DNA of 64,000 nucleotides. Origin: Ixodes scapularis. Its lineage: Eukaryota; Arthropoda; Arachnida; Ixodida; Ixodidae. The notes beneath the pieces are model-generated. The model saw only the letters and a program-made list of their open reading frames with translations. It was not told where the DNA came from and searched no databases. Below are positions 23,324 through 35,100 of this stretch, piece after piece; the first letter of the stretch is position 1, and every line of letters begins with the position of its first letter. The stretch lies in NCBI RefSeq assembly GCF_016920785.2, contig NW_024609857.1, forward strand, positions 6,319,189 to 6,383,188, read 5' to 3'. A program made the translations under genes and the position numbers.

Positions 23324-23686
23324 AGAGATAAACAGAATCTGCCGGCACGGAATAAGCCTCGAAGCACGAGAATCATACACGCGAGGGTATCTTTGGCGGG
23401 CTTGCAATCACTCGTGCTTACTTCGCGAATCACCGAGACAAGCCTGCCAATGGGTGCTTTCGTGTGTGCTTTGCTTAGGGTTATGACAGTCGTTGTTGTA
23501 CCCGATGCCGACAGTACGCACTGTGAAGGAAGACACGAAGAAATAGCCGGTTACAAAATGCCGTCGTAGCACCGGGACATTCGTGTTTCGTATGTCGCGT
23601 GCGAAGCTGCTCCTTGTACCGGTCGCCACGCTTCACTGGAAGCACGGATGTTCCGGTGACTCGCGAGGTAAGCGGTCATAGACTAT

Positions 23687-23742
23687 CGTAACGTAACGTA
23701 ACGTAACGTAACGTAACGTAACGTAACCTTACGTAACGTAAG
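23687..23742. repeat. (CGTAA)n minisatellite
   Basis: Eleven or so CGTAA units, with one interruption (CCTTA) near the right end. Confidence 0.95.
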
Positions 23743-24049
23743 AAAACAGGGCTGTGTGAACCAGCCTTTGAACCACACAGAAGCATTTTATTTCCTAATT
23801 GTTTACTCATCATGCCATTATCATAAGAGTGAAATAAGTCTGAGAGGGCTATAATTGGCCATTTCCAGGAGATAACCCGCCGTCTATCTCAGAACCGTAA
23901 GTGAGTGGGGGATATTTGCACACTGGAGAATCCACGTTTCTACCAGTTTAAACTCACGAGAGCAAGCGCGAATAACGCGGCGTAAGCAGGTGCTGTGTGA
24001 ACTAGCCTTTAGTGACCGCAGGCTAATGAATGATTTAGCTCATAATTTT

Positions 24050-24300
24050 ACAGTGGAGCTGTTAAGTGCTAGATTCCCCAGTTTCGTCTCCGTGGGCAAA
24101 TAAATCTCGACACAACGCTCTGGACAGCCCGCCATCTATGAGCAACGGCGGCAACCAGACAACTAGCCCAGCTTACTACCTTACTACAGACAACCGGGTT
24201 ACCGGTTGTCTGGTTGCCGCCGTCGCTTATACGTGGGGCCACATAGTACGGCTACGCTGCTCTTCCTTCTTCACCAAAGTAAAAAGGCTGAAGGTTTTTG
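24050..24300. repeat. Fold-back MITE (CCGCCATCTATGAGC family), copy 2
   Basis: Left flank with GACACAACGCTCTGGACAG, stem CGCCATCTATGAGCAACGGC, longer centre than copy 1, right flank CTTCCTTCTTCACCAAAGT. It ends about 260 bp upstream of the gene 2 start codon. Confidence 0.75.
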
Positions 24301-24557
24301 TTTTGTTTTTATGTTCACCGTTTGAACCGAATGACCGGTTAAGGATTTCAGCAGCTTCCTGGTTAAAAAAATGATCGGATATTTCCGCTGTCTTTGTTTT
24401 CTTATACCCACGAAAACAAACAAAACGTGGCAAAATACCGTCGAAAAAAAAACAAGAAATGCGGCTCGGCTGGTTCGGCTGGCTCGCCTGTGTCTTCTAT
24501 AACTCAGTCTTAAGATGAAGAGAAAGTGGAAGTGTTGAGGGTGGCCATCATGCCAGG

Positions 24558-26187
24558 ATGGGAGCAGTATTGCCGTCCACCCTGTGCGCCCTGTGGTTTT
24601 GCACGGCCATCGGACGACAACTGGGCCTCCAGAGCCGGCCCGCCCGTCTCGAGACCGAGCCTCCGTTCGTCTATTATGAGGACGGCGATGGCGATCCCGT
24701 GGTCATCTACGAGAGACGACCTGCCAGGGAAAAACCTGACAGCAGGTCCAACGGCTACCTGCTGGACATCACCAACAGGCACTTCTCTTACAACCGGAGC
24801 GTAGCGGGCAAGGTGAAAAACGCCCTGACCTGGAGCCGTCTGGTTGGACAGAAAAACTCCGGTCAGAAGACGGCCCACAGGACGCCACCGCAGCATACTC
24901 TCCAGACCAGAATCAACGTGGGCGCAAGCAGCACAACCGAAGCTCGCAGTAAAGTTCCACCGGTAGCAGAGATTTCTCGGGTCTCCAACGGCCCGAAAAG
25001 TTCGGGCGGCAAGCCTGTCCTTACGACTGCTGCAAAAAGGGAGTCTCCTATCAGCAAGTCGTACGCGCCAGGCAGGACATCGCCACATCAGAAGAGAACC
25101 TGGCGAACCACGCGCACTACCGGTAGCTGGCAGTTTGGGTACACAGCTCACTCGATGAAACGCCTCGACCCACGGAGCATCTTCCGTCTTGGACTGTTGC
25201 AGAGTCGGGACCGTCGTCAAGGTAGAACGTCGAAACGCGTTTTGGAGAACCGATGGACGCAACCGGCGGAAGAAGGACATGACCACTCCAGCGTCCAACC
25301 TGTTCCGTCAAATCGGGTCAAGCGAACTGTCTTATGTTTGCTCGTGGCCGGCGGTGTCTTCCTGATCACGCTTTTCTTTCTGGTGCCCGCAGCCCTCTGG
25401 GTTCGCAGTCAGTACCGGAGTTGCTCCGGTAAGTCGGAGCCGTACTACAGTACGCTCAGCGCTGACGACTCGGATACCAAACCAATAGTGTCTATCGCTA
25501 GCTTACCGCCGCACCGCAGAAACAGTTTGAACGACAACGCCAAGGTGGTGAGACCACGGGCCACCTTGGGCTTCTCGGTGTCCGAGCCGGTAATGTTTTC
25601 TCCGCAGAAGACGACAATTTCTGTTGACAGACCCGGCGGTTCCAGTGCCGCAGAGCCGTTTCGAAAGGACGGCTCCACAGCGGCGAGTTCGTATCCTGAA
25701 CAGCGAATTACAGATGTCAGTCCGACTTTAGCAGACAGCGGAGACTCCAAAGTCAGCGTCTCCTCGGATGGACGTAGTCTTGACGTGACGGGCTCTGACA
25801 GCGCGCCCAAGCGCAGAAAGGTACTTCGCATTCAGGCGGAGAAAAAGCATCCAGATTTGCTGTCAAGGGACGCTGTGACCAAGGCGACTCTGGAGCCTCT
25901 AAACGCGCTGCCCCAAGAAGTCGCTCGAGGCGCCGGCATCACTGCGCCTCAAGACGGTACTCCTCGGGAGGAACCAGAGGCTCCGGGTCGGGATCGACGT
26001 CGCGATTCCGGTCAGGAGGACAGCCGACGAGGGCTCAAGGACTGGATGCCGAGCGAGTCGCCGAAGGCTGGGACATCCCGGGCCAGCGAAGACAAGCCAC
26101 TGAGCAGCGCTAGCGAAGACTACCAGCAGTATTCGGATTCGGACGATGTACCACTCCAGATGGATCTGGGCACTGGCCCCCTACCTA
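24558..26187 (+). CDS. Gene 2 exon 1: signal peptide, membrane helix, disordered region
   Basis: A 1.6 kb open exon ending in donor GTAAGT. The start ATG has G at +4. An overlapping ATG at 24550 is in another frame that closes within 100 codons. Confidence 0.85.
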
Positions 26188-29100
26188 GTAAGTCATCTCA
26201 ACGGGGATGCGAAAAGTAGGCAAAAAAAAAAAGCGTCGCCATTAAATGGCGGCTGGGACAATACTGCTTGTCTTAAACTCGGGTTGCAATGATTGCTTTG
26301 AGAACAACTGAATGACTTACAACTTAGACAGAACTGAAGCTGAGGCATCTGCCAAGGTAGCTGGCAGTAAAGAAGAACTGGAGGCTGTAATGCCAGCCTC
26401 CGGCCCTTCGTGGTTAAGGTAAATTCAGCTCGCAGAAAGACGAAGACGGAGAAAAGAACACAGGACGACCGCTAAACTAACTACTCAACTTTCATTTAAA
26501 AAACTTGGCTCAGTTTTACTTTGAGTCGTTTTTTTTATGTAAATGTTGAGCTGATAGCTTAGCGCTCGTCCTGTGTTCTCTTTTTCTTCGTCTTTCTGTG
26601 CGTTGTATTTACCTTATCTATAGAAGCTCCGCCTTCAGCGCAAGTTCGCTGGCTTCCGCACTGCTTTGGTTGCGCGTGCCTGCGCGTTCACACTTGTGTT
26701 AGCAAGGGCAGAAAGCTCGCGCTGAAGGCGGAGTTTCAAGTCTCAGCTTAAGGGTGAACGGAGTATAGTCACGAATAAGTTCGCTCGCATCGCTACTTTA
26801 GTCCTTTTGTGGTGATCGCTTTAATATATAAATCGATGATAGCTTGGCCACATCATTTTAGGATCTCAACTTTGACATTCTGACCACTGGGTGAACAAAA
26901 TATCAGAGCTAGGGCCACAAGCTCCGTGTCTTGTCTCAAGACAGACTCAGTACTGCGGACGCCAAAGACAAAAAATCTAGAATTTATAAAGCACAAAACC
27001 TGATCGTGGGATCTTATACTTTTCTATGACTCCGCAGCGTTCATTCGCCGGTCTGTCACGAAGACGACTCGCCGATGGCGAAACAGGGCCCCCAGTTTTT
27101 CGCCCTCCACGATGGACTCTTCGTCGACGATTACGAGCCAGCGCGACTCCGACGCTCTGGACACGCATCGGCAGGGTGCCGGCCGATGCAGCGACGATCT
27201 CCACCGTAGATCCCCCGTCACCAGCACCGTCAGCTCCGACGTCAAGGGAAACTGCAGCTTCGAGTGCTTGGCCATCCGAACCGCTGCCTCAAAGAAGCCC
27301 CCCGTCGAGGTACACCGACCGTCGTTCGCGCTACTCCCGAACTTACCCACTTACATGACAACACTCGCGCGGTCCGAACACTTCTAGAGTATGCGAGTAT
27401 GCGCGCTTCGAGGATGGCAATGAACACACGTTGAGAAAACTTAAGGGGGGTGAAAAATTATACGTTCTTGTCTCCCCATGGCGTTGCTTCTGAAACTCCA
27501 GTTTCCTCTTTCGAGATTCGTTATTCAATGCTCTTATCGGCAAGAGTAGCAATCTTATATTGACCGCCAAGCGATCATGAGATGCTCGGAACTGGCCACG
27601 TCTCACGTCTCTTAGACTGTCCCTGACCACTGAACTCAGTCTACGCGCTCTAAGCATCCTCAAAACCTCACATTACTATCGCGTGTAGCCTCTTTCTTTG
27701 TTAGTTCTTTCTTCGTGACACCCTACATTTCTAGATATCTGAAAATATCCCGAGATACCAGAATATTTCTTCAGGGAATTAGGGTATCGATGCTTTCGGG
27801 CCAGATCGAGGTTTTGGGGTCATGAACCGAGCGTGCACCGCACCCTGTTTCGCGAGTGTTTATAGCGAGTGACGCGTTTTCTCGAAGGCAGACTGCTGCT
27901 ACTTGGTCACGGGGACGGCGTCTGGACCCTGGGCCGAGATCCTTCCCTGGTGCAGCCCGCCCAAAATGGTCGACTTCCTACACGTGATTCACGAGGAGTA
28001 AGGCCTCGCAAAATCCACTACTTCTCATTAATCATCCGCGCAGATCCTGATATAGTAAATAGGAATTGTATGTTTTTGTGCTTTTCTTTTCGAAGCATGA
28101 ATTGCTCTTTAACAGAACCCCCCCCCCCCCCCCTCCTCAAAATACCAAAACTTCGTTCGTCCGTCTCTACATTTCCCGTTAAATTTAGTGGGGAAATTGA
28201 CGTCATGTGGTCCCCAGGTAACGTAACCTATATACCGATTTAGACTCCAAGCTAAGTTTAGAGGGAAACTGTACATCACGTGACCAGTGCACCAATTCGT
28301 TTTTCCCGCAAATTTTAACGGGAAAATTGATGTCAAGCGACCTGACCGTCGCGGGACCCATTCACCAATTCAGTTTCCACGCTAAATTTAGTGAGAAATT
28401 TGATACAAACAGCTTCTTATTTATTCCTCGAAATTACCGTTTAACATTTTCTAAACACTAACTTTAAAAATAAAAAAATCCGCCAGTTTTTTTTTTTTTT
28501 TTTATTAAGAAGTTGGGCAGTTGAACAACAATACCGGTGTCCATGAAGTACTTACCCTCTAAGACATGACTGCTCATCGATCTTTAGGCAAAACACGCGT
28601 CAGGCGGAGCGCAAGTTCGTCTGCTTCCTTTGCAGGGGTTGTGGTGACGTCAAAACGCCGAGCTCTGATTGGCTCTGATTGAAGGATAGTGGGTAGACAT
28701 CAAAGCAAGCTGCCTTGAGGTTTACCCACTATCCTTCAATCACAGCCAATGAGAGCTCGGCGTCTTTATGACGTCACTACAAGTTGTAGTGACGTCAGAA
28801 AGACGCCGAGCTCTGCCCCTGCAAAAGAGGCAGACGAACTTTGCATTGCTGAGCTCCAGCGAATGCCGCCTTCTAAAAGGCGGGTTGCCATAAAACAGCA
28901 ATTGACGCAAAGACAACGAGCATGACGCTTCGCCATATTTGCCGCTGCGCAGGTCGCGCATCTGAGTCACACCGTTTTTAACGTGAAAGGCGTGTTTAGC
29001 GAGGGTTGCTTGGTATAGGTCGTAACGCAGAAGCGTTACGACCTACGCGCCGTTTCACTTTAAGCCCTACCGCAGCCGATACGATAGAGGCAATCAGGCA

Positions 29101-32100
29101 GCCTCCAAAAGTGCATAATCGCGGCGCTCATCGTCTTTGCACGTTTGATATAACGTCGATAAAGAAATCACGCACACCGAATGCGCCGTGATCTTGGGCT
29201 TTTTCTTCTACGCGTGATCGATCTAGCCAGTGATAGCCAACTCACAGGGAGAACAAGCACCGTGACGATGCCCTTTGGTGCTGATTGGTTGCCCTATCCC
29301 GTCATATATGGTCGGCAGCGGTCGAACTAAAAATGAAACGGAGTAGAGATAACTTCATAGTGTCCCCGCTTCATTTATTCATTCGTTCATGTTAAGATGA
29401 GTTCTTTTTAGTGTTGTATAGGAGTGAAGGACGATAGACTCCCTACCGGGTGGCCGTGTATTTGCTCCGCTTGGCTGGCGTAGTCTGTCATGCGATCATA
29501 AGGACAACCAATGGCGTTATGGTCGGAAGTCGCGGTGTGAGTCTCGGTATGCATAGGCGATTTCACCGAGATTTACCAACCCGAAAGTGTATTCGATGAG
29601 AATGACCAGTCACGCTTCGTAGATCGCACTCATTGACTAATTAGCTGATTCGTGGTAAAGCAAAAGCACAAACACAGTTTAGAGGGTCTCGTCAAAAAAA
29701 AAAAAAAAAAATTAGAGTCAATAGTTGGCTAAGCACGCCGGTTGGACTTCCCTAACAAAAACGCGGTGTCATCGCCGCGAGGACTCGACTTTTTGCTTGT
29801 CGAGTCTGGGGCCCCAACGTTCATTACGCTCCTTCACTTTTTGACCAATCCAAACAGAAGGCAGGTTTCTTTTTCTTTCACGTCGCAACATGAAAAAGTT
29901 TAAATACTTCGCCAAAAATATATATAATTCAGATATTAAGATCATTTTTCATTTTCAATATCGTCGACCCGTGGAAGGCCACGACCGAACTGTGTAAAGT
30001 CTTCTTTCGACGGCGCAGTTGCCGAGCGGTCAAGGTACGCGATGGTCCGGATGGCGATATCTTCCGCGTCGTCAGCTGTCAGGGCGACCGTTTCCTGTCC
30101 GTTAGAAGGCTGGATGGCGTCAGGAAGATGCCAGGCCTGCTGTCCAGCCTCAAGGTAGCCCAGTGAGTAAACGAACAGCCCATGTGGCGGAGACTTCACA
30201 AGTGCTGACGATGTCAGGCGAAGTAAACGAACTGGGACTTTTTGCAGCCTTGCGGAAGCAAGAACCTTTAGCGAAATGTCTGCTGCCACAATGAAACTTC
30301 CATGATGTTTTTCTTTCAAGCTGCGAGAAATTTAAGTTTTGCTCTAAGTAAACTTCTACGGTGGCACTTTCTACAAGCTTTAACGTTAACATTTGATAGA
30401 TGTGTGTCTGGGTGGAACAAAACTAATTAAAAAAGGCGACGTCAAACCAAGCCCTAATTATAGACCCGACGTTTTCAGGACTACTCGGCCTCTTCCTCAA
30501 GGATTGTCTTTGGGGAGGCTTTTTTTTTTCTTTTGCTTTCTTTTTATAATGGTGCATTTTTTTTATGGGTTGGTGATATCGCAAAGCCCGTTGACGTAGG
30601 CGGATGAAAGTGCCAGTAGACCTATTGATCTTTTTTTGCGTAGTTGGAATATGCCATGATTCTAACAAAAGTCGGTCAGTGGTTAATTTCTACTCTGAGG
30701 ATGATGCTGTTCTTAAAGCCAATGAATTGGTCCTTGATGTAGCATTGTTCAGCAACCGCACTGCGCTCGTAATCAAAATTGCCAAGCTCCTTTTTTTTCA
30801 TTATTTACGTACCGATGAACCCCCTTCTGTGCGACACTGTCTTCACTTACAGAGAGCTGAGCAGGTTGAAAGACAGCGTGGACAACCGAACCTCGGCCTT
30901 CTTCATTGATGCCAGGTGAGGATCCGTCGGGCCATCTGCCCGCCCAATCGGATCCGCACCAAACGTATAGATACTAGGGCAACAGAGTGTGCAGTAAAGA
31001 ATCCCACGAAAAGTTTCGGGAGACGCAGTCAGAGCGAGGCCAACGTGCTCGACAAATCCTTTCACTTCGGCGCAAAGCACAACGAAGCAGGGATACATGT
31101 TCCGAAGCTTTGTTGCGGAGATTAGGTCATATTAGAACTGAGCGGTCGTTAGTTTAGACAATTAGACGAACGTTCCTGGGCGTGCACACAGTGCTATGTC
31201 CGACCACTTCGTACTCTCTGTCCCCTACATCTATTTGTCCGTCGTCTTTTCGCCGATGTTTTGATTTCGAAGTGTATCCCACCAATCAGCCCGCGTGTCC
31301 ATACCGTAAACAAGCGCGTACATTTTCTCGACGCCAACCTCACTGGTTTTCTTTCATACGTTAAGCCAGGCGGAAAAGGCGATCGGTGTTTCATGCTCCA
31401 GTGGCCGTGCTGTCTCATTGGTAATAGGGTTGAACGGCTTTTGGCATGACCATAAGGCACGATACAGATCGGCGTTTCGATCGTGTAAACTAATTAAAGA
31501 GAGACAGACGAGTGGTGTTCCTTCCGAGATCCTTGCGGGATAGTATGTATACGGAAGCTTCCACAAGTGTACAGGGGCTCGATATTGAACACCGGCCGCC
31601 ACACGGCCACAGAAATACACAGAGAGAGAGGAGGTGATGAGAGGGCTCGGGAGCGCCAGAGCGGCGAGCTCTGTTCGGAATGATTAGTGGGTCGACGCAA
31701 AGCTTGCTGCCTTGTCTCTATCTCACTGTTCGAACGGATTCGAACGTCAAGCCCAGGCGTCCAGCGTCCGAACGCGTTCGAGCACTGAGTAGAGACAAAG
31801 GGAGCTAGCTTTGCGTCGACCCACTAATCATTCCGATCAGAGCTCGGTGCTCCGACGTCCCTGCGTCCCCTTTCTCATCCCCTCCTCTTTCTTAGTTTCT
31901 AACCGCATACTTTGTTTCATTTCACCGAGTCTGTAGTCAATCGTGAAGAAACAAGAACACGGGCGGGCAGACTAAAAACTTAAGGTCACTGCGCTTTCGT
32001 TGCACGTGATTGGTTAAAGACCGACGACCAGTTCGCGCTTTACACTTTTCCCTCGCTTCCTCCTCTCCCCCTTCTACCCTGTTCACCAGTGCCTTTTTCC

Positions 32101-35100
32101 TCCTCCCCCAAGGTGAGGAGGATCTTCTGCCCTGCAGAATCTTGAGTCTGGTCGTCGGCCTTTAAGCCGGTGTTAACATTTGAACCGGAAGACGACGAAC
32201 GCAGTGACGTTGCACTTTTGGAACTGCTTTTGACTAACCCCATCAACTCGTTAACGTCGTCTCCGCTCTGACACACGCTGAAACAAAGTAATCCCTCAGT
32301 CCCCTTATACCAAAAGGACTAGCTATAGAGAAGTAGGCATTGGAGCGACAGGTGTCACGGCTCTGAATATTAAGTATTAGCAGTACTAGAAATACGAGGA
32401 TGAAACGGAAAGAGTGAAAACACGTAGAAAACCACCAGAATTTTTGCATGGAAAAAAGAAGTTATAGTGTATTGATACATGGTAGTCCTTACCGTTTTCT
32501 TAATTTATCTCGGGTGTTCGTTAGCTGTGTGCATGATGACGTGTTTTCTTTTTTTCTTTTACATAAATATTGCGTTGAGAGCCAGCGAGCCAGTGCTATC
32601 AACGCTTGCGCTTTTCTAGTTTATAGTATTCCCAGTTTCGGACTTCCTGGTCAGCTAAACAATAGCCCCAATAATAACTTCAAAGTACAAAAAAAAATGG
32701 CGGGCGATCGCGTGGCAGCATTAGGTTTTGGGAGAGCGTTCTCGGGGCCAGTTCAGCGGACCCATCTTTGTTCCAACTACGGTCACTGTCAGCCTAAGAA
32801 GAGGAGGGCGTGGCGAGTATCCTTCCTCGGCAGCCAGTAAGGTTGCGGCATTTGCCAACAGGGAGGCCGAGGAACCAATCAAGAAGCAACAAGAGGCGGG
32901 ACCGTAATAAGCCACGCCCTTCGTACCCTGCCACTGACTAGAGTTTCGTTCGTTAGGCCTAAAAAGAGGCGCCCGTTTGGTTCGCCAGGACCACGTGCGT
33001 GCGGGACGTGTACCCTAGAGTCCTGTGGGACGCCCGGATCCGCCACGAGGACGGCCGTCCACCGGCCGACCAGAGCGTTCGTCAAGGTGGGTGAACCCGG
33101 GCAGAACACGTCACGACTGCTGTATCTCAACTAGAATACACTCTAAAAAAAGTCTGCATATACTTTCCCGCACAGCACTCGGAGAGCCAATCGCCGCAAC
33201 TTTACGGAGGCAGCTCAGCGAATGACAATGCCGAAACATATCTTTAGGCCAAAAAACGCACTCGGAGTTGTGACATTAAGCAATGCAAGCGTGACGTTTT
33301 GCATTGCTTAATGCCACAACTCAAACTGCGTTTTTTGGTCTAAACATATGTTTCGGCATTGTCATTCGCTGAGTTGCCTCCGTAAGTTGCAGCTTGATTG
33401 GTTCTCCGAGGGTTGTGCGTGAATGTAGACGCACACACTTTTTTTTTAGAGTGAAGGGCGCTGTCGGATGCTCTTCTATTTCTATGCCGCCAGAAAGATG
33501 ACGCGCGCGCGCTGAATGGCAGAGTGACACCGCTTTTATCTTGGAATCCAGCTGTTCCGCAGCAACAAGCTATTCGTCTTTTTAGCGAGCAAAGAATGAG
33601 TGCTGTGGGCACATGCGTCCATAAACAGCCTAAGAAACTATGGGCGTGGCTAAGTATTCAGATTGAGCGAGTCCACCAAAGAGAAAATGATAATGTCCAT
33701 GCACATTCCAATAAATGAAAATCGGGACAAAAGGATATCTTCAGGTTTTTGCCAAAGAGCGTGCGGTATAGGAGTCAAAAGGTCGAATACATCGCGCGCG
33801 TGTGCGGAGCACTTCCAGCAAACGTCCATCATGTATGCCAACGTATTGATTGTCGCCACAGCGCTTACGCCGGTCAGTGGCAGCTCAGTGGGTAATTCAT
33901 TTGCACTGCACTTCATGTAAGACTCAGATAATCGTCATTTAGTTGTCGTTGTTGTTTTCTCAAATTTTGAAGTTCTCTTTTAGCGCTCACATTCCAGTTT
34001 ATCCGCTTGACATTCCAGTTCGTTCCCTAAGCTCTGAAAGTCTGAGGTTACCCTATTGGCGGCTCCAGCGAAATCGACGGCACCTAGCGGCTAGAACACA
34101 AAGCTTTGGCGGGAGGTTCGATCGCCAGTCTTTTTGTGCGAATCAAGTATTCACAGCGCTCGACGGTCTAAAGACGAAGCCCTGAATGTAGGGTCAGAAA
34201 CAGGCCATGAAGCTCGCCAGTATAGTCTCGAATATGGGTTGGCGAAAAAAAGTACACAATTAATATCTTAATTATGCCAAGAACTTATTCAAGTGGATTA
34301 ATTGATTGCTTACTCTAAAACAAAACATAAGCTGAATAAACTGGGAGAAATAAGCCTAACTCTTTGCATTAATAAATGCGCTTTCATTTCATTAGGTATT
34401 TACGACTGTCTAAAGGAAGAAAAATCCATAACCTAGACCGCGTGCTCTTGTGTGCAAATGCTGCAGTCATGACGCGGTTTGACTTAAAGGGAAACTCAGC
34501 GGTTCGGTAATCGAATAAGAACACTTAAATCGTCTTCATCTGGCTTCCAGGATCACGAATATCGAGATTATTTATTAATTTGGTGCACGGAGGCTGAAGA
34601 AAATCATTTTCAAAGTTCGGGATTAAAAACAACGCAAAAAAAAAAAAAATACCGAAGGACCGGACGAAGAAGCGCTGCGTCCGTGTTACTTCTTCATCTG
34701 GTCCTTCGTCTTTTTGTGTTATTTTGCATCCCGAAGTATGTACCAGCCCGCCCAAGCCTCAACTTTAGCATTTTTAAAATACCACCGAAGCCCCTCCTTC
34801 CCGGAGCGTTACGTCATAAATTGAGTTTTCGCAATCTTCGCTCTCGCGCATCTTCAGCTAGCGCCTATCAAAGCTACGCACGCCCAATCTCGCTATTTTC
34901 AAAAAGGGTCGAAAAAAGACGTCACGACTGGTGTCAGTGCGGTGGAATATACCTGGCAAGCTTCCAATTGCACGCGATGCTCAGACGAGCGACACGCGCT
35001 TGGCGGCCCCAAGATTATTTTGAGACGTAACGACTGATTGGAGGCTTTTCGTGTTTTCTCGCGTCCAATTACATCTCCGAGGAAAACGAACAGGATGCTC

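Noticed and set aside
23687..23742. CRISPR array or telomere
   Set aside because: A five-base CGTAA microsatellite without spacers; arthropod telomeres are usually TTAGG.
24510..25298. 262-codon open frame on the - strand
   Set aside because: It is the antisense shadow of exon 1 of gene 2; it has no splice-consistent continuation and no family match.
30604..30909. Signal-peptide-like frame MKVPVDLLIFFCVVGI
   Set aside because: It runs out of frame over exon 4 of gene 2, lacks a convincing donor, and its start overlaps a Penelope-like fragment.
33663..33920. 85-codon + strand frame with a CAEHF word, reminiscent of THAP zinc fingers
   Set aside because: Only one short motif fits, the zinc ligands of a THAP domain cannot be traced, and it lies in an intron of gene 2.
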